DNA from: Burkholderia sp. FERM BP-3421
GTDB lineage: Bacteria; Pseudomonadota; Gammaproteobacteria; Burkholderiales; Burkholderiaceae
Length of the DNA: 64,000 nt
Direction: 5' to 3'
Assembly (NCBI RefSeq): GCF_028657905.1
Contig: NZ_CP117781.1
Location: 1,178,001-1,242,000 of the forward strand
In this document: positions 50,815 to 59,704 of the stretch, in pieces
Layout of the letters: each line of letters begins with the position of its first letter
How positions within the stretch are numbered: position 1 is the first letter of the stretch
Notes under the pieces: generated by a model
The model's database searches: none
Seen by the model: only the letters and a program-made list of their open reading frames with translations
Told to the model about the DNA's origin: nothing
Translations under genes and position numbers: made by a program

Positions 50815-50989
50815 TCCAACGCCGTACCAGCCCGCACATGGCAGGTTCTGCTCCCGACGCACGATATTTCTATGGCACGCAGGGAGCGAATCCAGGTGTC
50901 TCACCCCCGTCGGGACACCCGGAGCGCGTTCAAGGCGGACATCCATCCGGTTCATTACCGGCCCCGGGTGGATGTCCGCTGGTTTTTTT
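50815..50989 (+). ncRNA. Candidate small RNA with three stem-loops and a strong terminator
   Basis: This lies in a gene-free gap between two minus-strand genes, so a plus-strand terminator here belongs to no coding gene. Stem 1: GCTCCC (50850-50855) with GGGAGC (50882-50887). Stem 2: GGTGTC (50895-50900) with GACACC (50914-50919), extendable through one mismatch. Stem 3: GCGGACATCCATCCGG (50935-50950) with CCGGGTGGATGTCCGC (50964-50979), one G-U pair, then TGG and seven Ts. A weak promoter candidate is TTGACA (50779) and TATAGT (50806), but the 21-base spacer is long. No known sRNA family was recognised. Confidence 0.6.
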
Positions 50990-51054
50990 GTGCGCGCCGC
51001 GCGCATCTTCCGCCGTCCCGCTTCCCGCTTTCCTGTTTTCCTTCGTCGTGATGT

Positions 51055-52479
51055 TCAGCCGCGCTTGCCGCGCGCCATCTCGTCGCCCGCATTCGGCGCG
51101 AGCCGCCGCGTGATCGGGATCGACGCGCAAGAGCACAGGCCCACCACCAGGAACGCCGGCCAGAAATCCGACCAGACGATCGCCGCATGCCCTTGCGCCC
51201 AGTGCGAGATATGCAGCACGAGCCCCGCGACGGTCACGCCGAGGCCGAGCGACATCTGCTGGACCACGCTGCCGAGGCTCGTGGCGCGACCGACGTCGCG
51301 CGCCGAGATATCCGCGTAGATCACCGAATTGAGGCTCGTGAACTGGAGCGCGGGGAAGATGCCGCCGACCAGCACGATCGTCCAGATCGCCCAGGTCGAC
51401 ATGCCCGGGTGGAAGGTGCCGTACGCGGCGATCGCGAGGCCCGAGAACGCGGCGTTGTACATCAGCACGGTGCGGAAGCCGAAGCGGCGCAGCGTGCGGG
51501 TGGCGAGCATGCGCGTGATCGCGCCGCCGAACGCCGTCGCGCAGGTGATGAGGCCCGAGTGGAATGCGCTCATGCCGAGCCCTTCCTGGAGCGCGAGCGG
51601 CAGCAGGAACGGCACCGCGCCGAGCCCGATGCGGAACAGCGAGCCGCCTACGACGCTTGCGTGGTAGGTGGGGATGCGCAGGAAGCGCAGGTCGAGCACG
51701 GGCAGCGTGGCGCGGCGCGCGTACAGCACGTACAGGCCGAGCAGCAGCGCGCCGGTGGCGAGCATGCCGAACGCGGTGGAGCGCGAGGTCAGCGCGCCGT
51801 CGATCAGCGTGAGGCCCATCAACAGCAGCGCGGCGCCCGTCGCGGACAGGGCGAAGCCCACCCAGTCGAGCGGCCCCGGGTGCGGCTCGTGCGTATTCTG
51901 GATGTGCTTGTTGGCGAGGTAGATGCCCCAGATGCCGATCGGCACGTTGATGAAGAAGATCAGCCGCCAGTGCAGATAGGTGGTGATGAAGCCGCCGAGC
52001 AGCGGCCCCGCGGCGGGGCCGAACAGCGCCGGCACGCTCAGGTAGTTCATGGCCCGCACGAACTCGGCGCGCGGCACCGAGCGGAAGATGATGATGCGCC
52101 CGACGGGCACCATCATCGCGCCGCCCACGCCCTGCACGAAGCGCGCGAACGTGAACAGCTCGAGGTTGTTCGACGCCGCGCACATCAGCGAGCCCGCGAC
52201 GAAGATGCCGATCGCGGTGCGGAACACGGTGCGCGCGCCGAAGCGGTCGGCGAGCCAGCCGCAGATCGGGATGAACACGCCGAGGCCGACCACGTAGCTC
52301 GTGATCGCGATGTTGAGGGTGACGGGGCTGTGGCCGAAGTCGCGCGCCATCGCCGGCAGGGCCGTGACGATGATGTTGGCATCCACAGTCTCCATGAACA
52401 GCGCGCAAGCGACGATCAGCGGTGCGATGAAGGCTTGGATGGCGAGCGGCATGGGGACGATGCGCGGCAAAGACGCCAT
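51055..52479 (-). CDS. DHA2-type MFS drug exporter (EmrB/QacA-like)
   Basis: The 474-residue transporter has about 14 transmembrane helices: motif A GWLADRFGARTVFRTAIGIF, and DHA2 hallmarks VQGVGGAMMVPVGRIIIFRS and ALFGPAAGPLLGGFITTYLH. No EmrA-type adaptor gene is adjacent, so it may export alone. The substrate is unknown. The start chosen is ATG 52479 (MASLPRIVPMPL); an ATG nine codons inside is equally likely, and neither has a strong ribosome-binding sequence. It is divergent from trehalase, and no regulator is adjacent. Confidence 0.85.
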   Translation of the reverse strand: MASLPRIVPMPLAIQAFIAPLIVACALFMETVDANIIVTALPAMARDFGHSPVTLNIAITSYVVGLGVFIPICGWLADRFGARTVFRTAIGIFVAGSLMCAASNNLELFTFARFVQGVGGAMMVPVGRIIIFRSVPRAEFVRAMNYLSVPALFGPAAGPLLGGFITTYLHWRLIFFINVPIGIWGIYLANKHIQNTHEPHPGPLDWVGFALSATGAALLLMGLTLIDGALTSRSTAFGMLATGALLLGLYVLYARRATLPVLDLRFLRIPTYHASVVGGSLFRIGLGAVPFLLPLALQEGLGMSAFHSGLITCATAFGGAITRMLATRTLRRFGFRTVLMYNAAFSGLAIAAYGTFHPGMSTWAIWTIVLVGGIFPALQFTSLNSVIYADISARDVGRATSLGSVVQQMSLGLGVTVAGLVLHISHWAQGHAAIVWSDFWPAFLVVGLCSCASIPITRRLAPNAGDEMARGKRG

Positions 52480-52677
52480 TATTGCATCGATCGATGCCGC
52501 CGTGTAGGCCGGTGCAACAGTTGTTCTGCGCGTGCAGCGGCAACCGATGCTTGCGCGTCGCCCGGCTTTCGTGCGAAGCTGCCCCCGCATTCCGAATGCC
52601 TATAAGCATGCCGTGCCTGCGTGGGCCACGCGGCGGGAGACCCCACAACCGTTGATCCTATCGAGGGAGGGGGAAGC

Positions 52678-54336
52678 ATGGTCTCGTCGCAGTCGTCGTC
52701 CACGCAGCATCCGTCGCGCGCCGCGCGCGGCATCCGTTCGAGCGTCGCGCCGTCGTGGCGCGCCGCCGGTCTCGCCGCCTGTCTCGGGCTGGCCGGCTGC
52801 AATCTCGCGCTCGCCGATTCTGCCGCGCCCGCCGCGGCCATCACGCCGCCGCCGAGCGAGCTGTACGGCGACCTGTTCGTCGCGGTGCAGACCGCGCAGA
52901 TCTATCCCGACCAGAAAACCTTCGTCGACGCGACGCCCAACGCCGATCCCGCGACGATCGTCCAGCGCTACCAGCAGCAGAAGGGCGCGCCCGGCTTCTC
53001 GCTGAAGGCGTTCGTCGACCAGTACTTCACGCCGCCCGTCGACGAGACCGTGACGCCGCCCCCGAACCAGACGCTGCGCGCCCATATCGACTGGCTGTGG
53101 CCGAAGCTCACGCGCACGACGACGAGCGTGCCCGCGTACAGCTCGCTGATCGCGCTGCCGAAGCCCTACGTGGTGCCGGGCGGCCGGTTCCGCGAGGGCT
53201 ACTACTGGGATACCTATTTCACGATGCTCGGCCTGCAGGAGGCCGGCCGCGAGGATCTCGTCGACAACATGCTCGACAACTTCGCGTATCTGATCGACAC
53301 CGTCGGCCACGTGCCGAACGGCAACCGGACCTACTACGTGAGCCGCTCGCAGCCGCCGTTCTTCGCGTACATGGTGACGCTCGCCGCGCGCGCGGAGGGC
53401 GACAAGGTGTACCAGAAATACCTGCCCGCGCTGCGCAAGGAGTATGCGTACTGGATGCAGGGCGAGCGCACGACGCGGCGCGGCGCGGCGACGCGCAACG
53501 TCGTCGCGATGCCGGACGGCTCGGTGCTGAACCGCTACTGGGATGCGCGCGCGACGCCGCGCGACGAGTCCTACCTGGAGGACGTGCAGACCGCGCAACA
53601 GGTGCCGAACCGGCCGGCGGCGGACGTGTGGCGCGATTTGCGCGCGGGCGCGGAAAGCGGCTGGGACTACAGCTCGCGCTGGTTCGGCGACGGCCGCACG
53701 CTCGCGACGATCCGCACGACCGCGATCGTGCCGGTCGACCTGAACAGCCTGATGTTCAATCTGGAGACGACGATCGTGAAGGGTTGCGGCGTGACGCGCG
53801 ACCTGCGCTGCGTCGCGGAATTCTCCGGGCGCGCGATCCGGCGCGCGGCCGCGATCAACCGCTATCTGTGGAATCGCAACGGCTATTACGGCGACTACGA
53901 CTGGCAGCTCGGCAAGCCGCGCGACATCCTGTCGGCCGCCGCGCTCTATCCGCTGTTCGCGGGCGTCGCGTGGCCGGAGCGCGCGCGGCAGACCGCGCGG
54001 CAGGTGCGCGCGACGCTGCTGCAACCGGGCGGCCTCGTCACGACGACCACCAATACCGGCCAGCAGTGGGATGCGCCGAACGGCTGGGCGCCGCTGCACT
54101 GGATCGCGCTCGTCGGCCTGCAACGCTACGGCGAGCCCGCGCTCGCGCGGGACATCGGCACGCGTTTCCTGAACGACGTGAAGGGCGTCTATGCGAGCGA
54201 AGGCAAGCTGGTCGAGAAATACGTGGTCGAGGGCGCGGGTACGGGCGGCGGAGGCGGCGGTGAGTATCCGTTGCAGGACGGCTTCGGCTGGACCAACGGC
54301 GTGACGCTGAAACTGCTGGATCTGTACGGCGATTGA
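52678..54336 (+). CDS. treA: Periplasmic trehalase (GH37)
   Basis: The 552-residue secreted trehalase cleaves trehalose to two glucoses. Both GH37 signatures are present: PGGRFREGYYWDTYF at about 166-180, and QWDAPNGWAP at about 463-472. A glycine-rich stretch (GAGTGGGGGGEYPLQDGFGW) is characteristic near the C-terminus. The N-terminus has a long signal sequence with LAGC at about 43, so it may be lipidated. GGGAGGGGG lies upstream of the ATG. No trehalose transport genes are adjacent. Confidence 0.92.
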   Translation: MVSSQSSSTQHPSRAARGIRSSVAPSWRAAGLAACLGLAGCNLALADSAAPAAAITPPPSELYGDLFVAVQTAQIYPDQKTFVDATPNADPATIVQRYQQQKGAPGFSLKAFVDQYFTPPVDETVTPPPNQTLRAHIDWLWPKLTRTTTSVPAYSSLIALPKPYVVPGGRFREGYYWDTYFTMLGLQEAGREDLVDNMLDNFAYLIDTVGHVPNGNRTYYVSRSQPPFFAYMVTLAARAEGDKVYQKYLPALRKEYAYWMQGERTTRRGAATRNVVAMPDGSVLNRYWDARATPRDESYLEDVQTAQQVPNRPAADVWRDLRAGAESGWDYSSRWFGDGRTLATIRTTAIVPVDLNSLMFNLETTIVKGCGVTRDLRCVAEFSGRAIRRAAAINRYLWNRNGYYGDYDWQLGKPRDILSAAALYPLFAGVAWPERARQTARQVRATLLQPGGLVTTTTNTGQQWDAPNGWAPLHWIALVGLQRYGEPALARDIGTRFLNDVKGVYASEGKLVEKYVVEGAGTGGGGGGEYPLQDGFGWTNGVTLKLLDLYGD

Positions 54337-54388
54337 ACGCGCGGTGACGCCCGGCGGCGCGCGGTCCGCCCGCCGGGCCGCCCGGGTG

Positions 54389-55708
54389 TCAAGCGAGGGG
54401 CGCGACGCGGGCCGCGGACCAGCGGGCCGGCGTGTGCCGCACGGTGAGCGCCCAGCACAGCAGCGCGAGCGCGCTGATCGACGCGCCCAGCAGACAGACC
54501 CCATCCCAGCCGCGCCACGCGTAGGCGAGCGTCGACGCGAGCGAGCCGAGTGCGCAGCCGATCGAATAGAACAGCATGTAGCCCGCCGTGACGCGACTGT
54601 GCACGGCAGGCGGCAGCACGCCATAGAGCATGCTCTGGCTCGCGACGTGGGTGGCCTGGAGGCCGAGGTCGAACGCGACGACGCCGATCACGAGCGGCCA
54701 CCGGCTGTGCTCGATCCAATGCGCGGCGGGCCATGCCGCGAGCATCAGCAGCAGGCCGCCTCCCGTGACGAGGCGCTCGCGGCCGCGATCGGCCCAGGCG
54801 CCCGCGCGCGCCGCGCCGAGCGCGCCCGCCGCGCCGGCGAGGCCGAACAGGCCGATCGCCGTATGCGACAGCGCATGAGGCGGCGAGCTGAGCGGCAACA
54901 CCATCGGTGTCCACAGCACCATCGCGGCGGCGAACATCAGGAGCGAGATCAGCGCGCGGATGCGCAGCACGGGCGCTTCGACGAACAGCGTGAACACCGA
55001 CGCGATCAGGCGCGGATACGGCGTGGCGGCGCGCGCGAGATCGGCGGCGGGCAGCGCGCGATGCAGCAGCAGCGTGATCGCGAGGGTCGCGCCGGCCGAC
55101 GCGAAGTACACGGCGCGCCAGCCCGCGAGGTCGGACAGCGCGCCCGAGACCGTGCGCGCGAGCAGGATGCCGAGCACGATGCCGCTCGTGACGATGCCGA
55201 CCACGTGGCCGCGCTGCTCCGGCGCGGCGAGCGTCGCGCTGTAGGCGACGAGGATCTGCGTGACGACGGCGAGCAGGCCGATCGCGGCCATCGCGGCGAA
55301 CAACAGCGGCGCGTTCGGCGCGAAGCCGACCAGGGCGAGCGCGGCGGCCGAGCACAGCGACTGCGTGACGATCAGGCGGCGGCGCGGCAGCAGATCGCCG
55401 AGCGGGACGAGCAGCAGCAGCCCGGCGCCGTAGCCGATCTGCGTGATGGTGACGACCGCGCCGATCAGCGCATGCCCGATGCCGAACCGGGCGGCGATCT
55501 CGTCGAGCAAAGGTTGCGCGAAGTAGACGTTGGCGACCGCCAGGCCGCAGGCCACCGAGCACAGCAGGGTGATGGCGCGACCGAACGGCGCGGGCGGGGC
55601 GGCGTGCGCGCGCGGGCGCGGCGGCGGGGTGCAAGGCGGGCGCGGGGGCGTCGAGGCAAACGGCGCCGTCGTGGTCCGGGGGCATGGCGATTCCTTTTGT
55701 GGTTGCAA
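54389..55708 (-). CDS. MFS transporter, 12-helix sugar/aromatic efflux type
   Basis: The 439-residue MFS protein begins its membrane part at GRAITLLCSVACGLAVANVY and contains motif A GYGAGLLLLVPLGDLLPRRR and VVGIVTSGIVLGILLARTVS. The only start codon in this frame is a TTG at 55708. A well-spaced AAGGAATCGCCATG lies just downstream but in another frame. Either translation starts at TTG, or the N-terminus carries a frameshift in its proline-coding GC-rich stretch. A nested dyad overlaps the start region and may regulate it. The substrate is unknown. Confidence 0.82.
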   Translation of the reverse strand: MQPQKESPCPRTTTAPFASTPPRPPCTPPPRPRAHAAPPAPFGRAITLLCSVACGLAVANVYFAQPLLDEIAARFGIGHALIGAVVTITQIGYGAGLLLLVPLGDLLPRRRLIVTQSLCSAAALALVGFAPNAPLLFAAMAAIGLLAVVTQILVAYSATLAAPEQRGHVVGIVTSGIVLGILLARTVSGALSDLAGWRAVYFASAGATLAITLLLHRALPAADLARAATPYPRLIASVFTLFVEAPVLRIRALISLLMFAAAMVLWTPMVLPLSSPPHALSHTAIGLFGLAGAAGALGAARAGAWADRGRERLVTGGGLLLMLAAWPAAHWIEHSRWPLVIGVVAFDLGLQATHVASQSMLYGVLPPAVHSRVTAGYMLFYSIGCALGSLASTLAYAWRGWDGVCLLGASISALALLCWALTVRHTPARWSAARVAPLA

Positions 55709-55754
55709 AACGAAACTTGCTTGGATGCTAGATCAACAAGTTTCAAAATGCAAC
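55702..55754. promoter_or_regulatory. Nested inverted repeat at the MFS gene start
   Basis: Outer arms GTTGCA (55702-55707) and TGCAAC (55749-55754) enclose inner arms GAAACTTG (55712-55719) and CAAGTTTC (55737-55744), with four-base gaps on both sides and a 17-base centre. Two-tier symmetry of this kind suits a dimer-of-dimers repressor. The outer GTTGCA/TGCAAC pair recurs upstream of the PLP decarboxylase gene (57601-57615), pointing to a shared regulator. Confidence 0.7.
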
Positions 55755-55865
55755 TTGATGGGTGGCGTGCCGGTGGTCTCCGCTGGGGATTGCAGGGGCG
55801 AGGCGTTGTCAGCGCGACGTGTGGCGGCGTTGCCAGTTGAGGGGGGGCTGCGCGATGCGGCGTCA

Positions 55866-56098
55866 TGCATCGGGAGGCGCACGCCTGGAGCGGCATTCTG
55901 CATCGAGAGGCGCGCGCGAAGCGACATTGTGTGCCGGAAGGCGCGTGGTCGAAGCGATACCGCCCATCGATAGGCACGCGCCCGAAGTGGTGTCGCGCGT
56001 TGATCGGCGAGTGCGCGAAATGGCGTCATGCATCGGGAGGCGTACGCCTGGAGCGGCATCCTGCGTCGAGAGGCGCGCGCCCAAGCGACCGCCGCAAG
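55866..56098. repeat. Degenerate minisatellite, seven units of 31-34 bp
   Basis: Units start near 55866, 55899, 55930, 55962, 55995, 56029 and 56062. The best conserved pair begins CATCGGGAGGCGCACGCCTG (55866) and CATCGGGAGGCGTACGCCTG (56029) and agrees at about 31 of 33 positions. The others keep a GAGGCG/AAGCG frame with many changes. It fills the gap between the MFS promoter and the decarboxylase stop codon. Frames across it read as repeated peptides with no gene character. Confidence 0.75.
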
Positions 56099-56102
56099 TG
56101 CG

Positions 56103-57509
56103 TCAGCGCGCCGCGACCGAAGGATCGTCCAGCGCGGCGACCAGCGACTCGAATACCCGCGCGACGTCGGCGTCGCTCGTCCGCCAGTTCGAGAAGGCGA
56201 CCCGCAACGCCCACACGCCCTGGTATACGGTGCTCGTGATGAACGCGTCGCCGCGATCGCGCACCGCGCGCACGTAGGCCTGCACGCGCGCTTCGTCGGG
56301 CGCGCCGTCGAGCGTGAAGCAGACCACGTTCAAGCGCGTCGGCGCGAGCAGCCGCAGGCCGGCCTGGGCGTCGATGCGCGCGCCGAGCGCGCGGGCCAGC
56401 CGGACGTTGCGCGCGACGATCTCCGCGTGGCCGTCGCGGCCGTACGCCGCCAGCGCGAACCACGACGCGAGCGCGCGCAGCCGGCGCGAATTCTCGGGCG
56501 TCAGGTGCACGAAATCGGGACGCTCGCCGGGCAGCCCGAGATAGGCCGCGCTGTTCTGGAACACGCGCAGTTGCAGGTCGCGCCGTCGCGTGAATTGCAG
56601 CGCCGCATCGTAGGGCACGTTGAGCCACTTGTGCAGGTCGATGCAGATCGAGTCGGCCGCATCGAGCCCGGCGACGAGCGGCGCATGCTCGGGCACCAGC
56701 GCGGCGAACGCGCCGAAGGCGGCGTCGACGTGCAGCCAGAACGGATAGCGCGCCTTCAGCGCGGCGATCGCGGCGAGATCGTCGAAGTCCACGGTATTGA
56801 CGGTGCCCGCGTTCGCCACGACGATGACCGGCTCGCCCTCGCGCGCGGCCAGCTCGGCTTCGAGCGCGCCGACGTCGATCGCCTCGCGCCCGGGCAGCGC
56901 GGCGATCCCGCGCAGCGCGCCGCGCCCGAGGCCGAGCACCGACAGCGCCTTGAACACGCTCGAATGCGCGGTCGCGGACAGCACGGCGACCGGCCCGAGC
57001 GCGGCCACCCCGGTCTCGGCGACATCGAGCCCCCGGCGCTCGCCGATCCATTCGCGGCCGATCGCGAGGCCGACCAGGTTCGACATCGTCGCGCCCGTCA
57101 CGAATGCGCCGTGCTGCGCGTCGCCGAGCCCGAACAGCTGGCGAAGCTGCGCGACCGCCTCGCGTTCGAGATCGGGCGCGGCGCTGTCGATGCCGGCGGT
57201 CGGGTTCTGGTCGTAGACGCCCGTCAGCCAGTCGCCCGCGAGCGAGGCCGGCGTCGCGCCGCCGGTGACGAAGCCCAGGTAGCGCGGTCCCGCGCTGCCC
57301 GAGAAGCCGGGCGCCCAGCGCGCGGTGAACGCGGCGAGCGCGCCGGCGAGCCCCGCGCCCTGTTCGGGGAGCGGCGCGGGTTGCGCGGCCGGCGGCGCGA
57401 GCGCCGCGGGGCGGCGGTCGAGCCCCGCGAGCGTGGCGAGCGCGTGCGCGCGCACCTGCTCAAGCAGCGTATCGAGGTCGGCGAGATCGGAAGCGAGTGT
57501 CGGGTGCAT
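56103..57509 (-). CDS. Group II PLP-dependent decarboxylase (aromatic-amino-acid type)
   Basis: The 468-residue pyridoxal-dependent decarboxylase has the Schiff-base lysine about Lys 294 in DSICIDLHKWLNVPYD. The preceding HVDAAFGAFAALV supplies the PLP ring aspartate, and GFVTGGATPASLAGDWLTGV is the substrate-side loop. This family includes aromatic-L-amino-acid, histidine and glutamate decarboxylases; the exact substrate is unclear. The start at MHPTLASD is supported by family length. A GTTGCAA dyad lies about 90 bases upstream, matching the dyad at the MFS gene, so amine production and its export may be co-regulated. Confidence 0.87.
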   Translation of the reverse strand: MHPTLASDLADLDTLLEQVRAHALATLAGLDRRPAALAPPAAQPAPLPEQGAGLAGALAAFTARWAPGFSGSAGPRYLGFVTGGATPASLAGDWLTGVYDQNPTAGIDSAAPDLEREAVAQLRQLFGLGDAQHGAFVTGATMSNLVGLAIGREWIGERRGLDVAETGVAALGPVAVLSATAHSSVFKALSVLGLGRGALRGIAALPGREAIDVGALEAELAAREGEPVIVVANAGTVNTVDFDDLAAIAALKARYPFWLHVDAAFGAFAALVPEHAPLVAGLDAADSICIDLHKWLNVPYDAALQFTRRRDLQLRVFQNSAAYLGLPGERPDFVHLTPENSRRLRALASWFALAAYGRDGHAEIVARNVRLARALGARIDAQAGLRLLAPTRLNVVCFTLDGAPDEARVQAYVRAVRDRGDAFITSTVYQGVWALRVAFSNWRTSDADVARVFESLVAALDDPSVAAR

Positions 57510-57600
57510 GTCGGGAGCCGGAGGTGACGGAGGAGTGGGCGCGTGCAGCAGGCGCGTGCGACGGCGCGCGCTCGCCGGATCCGCCAGCTTAGATCGTGTG

Positions 57601-57615
57601 GTTGCAAATTGCAAC
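57601..57615. promoter_or_regulatory. GTTGCAA dyad upstream of the decarboxylase gene
   Basis: GTTGCAA-A-TTGCAAC is a perfect 7-bp dyad around one base, followed by TTGATG as at the MFS site (55755-55760). It lies about 90 bases before the decarboxylase start codon. The shared core suggests a common regulator for the two minus-strand genes. Confidence 0.65.
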
Positions 57616-57637
57616 TTGATGCCGCGAGAGGCGCCGC

Positions 57638-58492
57638 TCAGATCAGGCCGAGCTTCGAGGTCAGGTAGGTCAGCTGGATCCGGTTCGCGACGCCGAAGCG
57701 TTTGCGCAGCTTGCGCAGGTGGTAGTCGACGTTGTGCGCGCTGGTGTCGAGCCGCCGACCGATCTCCTTGTCGGACGCGCCCTCGGCGATGCCGAGCAAC
57801 AGTTCGCGCTCGAATGCGCTCAGGCGGTCGGCGGCTCGCGTGCGCGAGGCGGCGATCAGGTGCGAGGACGCGAAGCGATGCACGGAGAGACCGATCGACA
57901 GCGTCTGTTCGAGCGTCGCCGGCGAGATCCAGTCGCGCGAGCGGCGCGGCGCGGTGAAGCTCATGAAGGCATGCAGGCGCGTGCCGGGCACCGGCATCGC
58001 ATACATCACGCCGCTGCACAGCGCGTCGTCGCGCAGGGTGCGCAGGAAGCCGTCGACGCATTCCGCGTCGGCCTGCGCCGCATGGCGCAGCTGTTGCAGA
58101 TCCCAGACGATCGGGACGTTCGACAGGCGCGCGAGCGCGGTGCGTGGATCGACGTCATGATGCCGGTGCCGCACGTAGTCGCCGCGATAGGTGGCCGGCG
58201 TGAACGCTTCATGCAGATACAGCCCGTCGACGCGCTCCTGCGCGTATTCGAGCGCGAAGTACGCGAAGGTCGCGAAGCCGGTCAGGTGCAGCAGGCTGGT
58301 GACGATCCGGCCGCGCTCCGCCGCGCCCTGCGCGCGCGCGAGCATGTCGGCGACGCCGAGCCGGGGGGCGTGGCAGGGCGCGGGTTCGGGCGCCGGCTCG
58401 CGCTCGCGCGCGTCGCGGCACCAGACGACTTCGATCGGCGCGGCGGCGGCGGGCGCGGCCGTGGCGGGTTCACGCAGGACGACATCGGACAT
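57638..58492 (-). CDS. LuxR-type regulator with autoinducer-binding-like domain
   Basis: The 284-residue protein has an N-terminal domain that keeps three autoinducer-pocket landmarks of TraR/LuxR: Tyr in YVRHRHHDVDP, the Asp-Pro pair, and Trp in PIVWDLQQL. A C-terminal LuxR helix-turn-helix follows (about 220-280: LLLGIAEGASDKEIGRRLDT, NVDYHLRKLRKRFGVANRIQ). No luxI-type synthase gene is nearby, so it is a LuxR solo. The start is at MSDVVLRE with GAGG upstream. It is divergent from a paralogue across about 160 bases and lies downstream of the decarboxylase promoter dyad. Confidence 0.87.
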   Translation of the reverse strand: MSDVVLREPATAAPAAAAPIEVVWCRDAREREPAPEPAPCHAPRLGVADMLARAQGAAERGRIVTSLLHLTGFATFAYFALEYAQERVDGLYLHEAFTPATYRGDYVRHRHHDVDPRTALARLSNVPIVWDLQQLRHAAQADAECVDGFLRTLRDDALCSGVMYAMPVPGTRLHAFMSFTAPRRSRDWISPATLEQTLSIGLSVHRFASSHLIAASRTRAADRLSAFERELLLGIAEGASDKEIGRRLDTSAHNVDYHLRKLRKRFGVANRIQLTYLTSKLGLI

Positions 58493-58652
58493 CGGAGGCA
58501 GCCTCTGGGTGCGGCAGGGTTGTACAAACACGCGGGCTTGCGCGTAATATCCGGTAATACTAACTGCGCACGCCGCCGCCGCGAAGCGTGCGCCAAAAAC
58601 CATGCGCATGACGGGGTTCTTGAACACATTGGTATCGGGAACGCACTCGTCC

Positions 58653-59486
58653 ATGACTGCTCCAGACAGCCTGCCTGTTGTCGAATGGTTTTCCCTGGCC
58701 GATCTCGCGGCGTGCCGCGCGCCGGCCGCCGGGCCCGCCTCGGAGGCGCCGGCCGTTCTTACCGGGCCCCGTTCCGTCTTCGGTCAATCCGACTGCTTCG
58801 GCTATGCGCTCGCCGACACGCCCGACCGGCTGCGCCGCGCAGGCTTCGCCACGCTCGGCTACAGCGCCTACGACATGATCGGCCGGCGCGTGCTCGGCGC
58901 CTACGTGCTGAGCGCGTTCGCGCCGGCGTCGTTTGCGCGCGCCTACCTGGCGCAAGGGCTCCACGACGCGGATGCGCGCTTCGCCGAGTTGCGGCGCAGC
59001 GGTTTTCCGGTTGCCTGGCGGCTCGACGCGCTCGAGGCCGAGGCGCGGCGCGAGGCGGACCCGCGCGCGCGTTCGCTCGCCGCGCTGCTGCGCGCGCATG
59101 CGATGCACAGCGGCGTGATGTTCAGCCTGGCCGAGCCGCGCCTCGGCCTGCGCATCGTCGTGAACCTCGATTCGCCCCTGCCCGACGCCGACTGGATCGA
59201 CGATCGCGTGGTCGGCGGCGCGCTCGCCTTGAGCCTCGGCGTGCATCGCGCGGCGCAGCCCTGGCTCGACGCGCGGATCGGCGCGCGCCGGCCGGCCGCG
59301 CTCGAGGCGGAGCAGGCGGGCGTGCTCGAACGGCTGGTGCGCGGCCTGTCCGATCAGGAGATCGCCGACGCGATGCGCATGTCCACGCATCGCGTCGGCG
59401 CGCAGATCCGCATGCTCGAAAAGCTGTTCAACGCGCGCAACCGCGCGCAGCTTGCCTATCTCGCCGCACGGCGGATGCATGGGTGA
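58653..59486 (+). CDS. LuxR-type regulator, second divergent paralogue
   Basis: The 277-residue protein is organised like its divergent neighbour: an autoinducer-domain-like N-terminal half and a C-terminal HTH (VLERLVRGLSDQEIADAMRM, RVGAQIRMLEKLFNARNRAQ). The pocket Asp-Pro of classical LuxR proteins is Asp-Ala here (YLAQGLHDADA), though a Trp is kept in FPVAWRLD. So ligand binding may differ or be lost. No luxI gene is present. A start 17 codons upstream (58602) is also possible; ribosome-binding sequences are weak at both. Confidence 0.85.
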   Translation: MTAPDSLPVVEWFSLADLAACRAPAAGPASEAPAVLTGPRSVFGQSDCFGYALADTPDRLRRAGFATLGYSAYDMIGRRVLGAYVLSAFAPASFARAYLAQGLHDADARFAELRRSGFPVAWRLDALEAEARREADPRARSLAALLRAHAMHSGVMFSLAEPRLGLRIVVNLDSPLPDADWIDDRVVGGALALSLGVHRAAQPWLDARIGARRPAALEAEQAGVLERLVRGLSDQEIADAMRMSTHRVGAQIRMLEKLFNARNRAQLAYLAARRMHG

Positions 59487-59704
59487 ACGGTGCGCGCGCA
59501 GCGTAATAGTCGCGGGCTTTGTGTCTCTCGGCGGGCTGGATGCGAATATTTTTCAGGTAAAAAAAGGGGGGCTGGCCGACCCGAATAATTGACGATTATT
59601 TTCTTCTTACCATGCTGTCAGCCTGCGGGCCTCGGCCCGTCCGCGTGGCCGACGCCTGCTTCCCCGACCAGAACGACGCATACCAACCGAACGGGATATT
59701 CGTC

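Noticed and set aside
50677..51006. N-terminal extension of the YcaQ protein
   Set aside because: The frame is open but non-coding in character, and it crosses the hairpin-rich sRNA-like locus. The family begins at VTTLSVNAAR.
55863..56239. Frames reading repeated MHREAHAW-type peptides
   Set aside because: Product of the 33-bp minisatellite; no start signal or domain.
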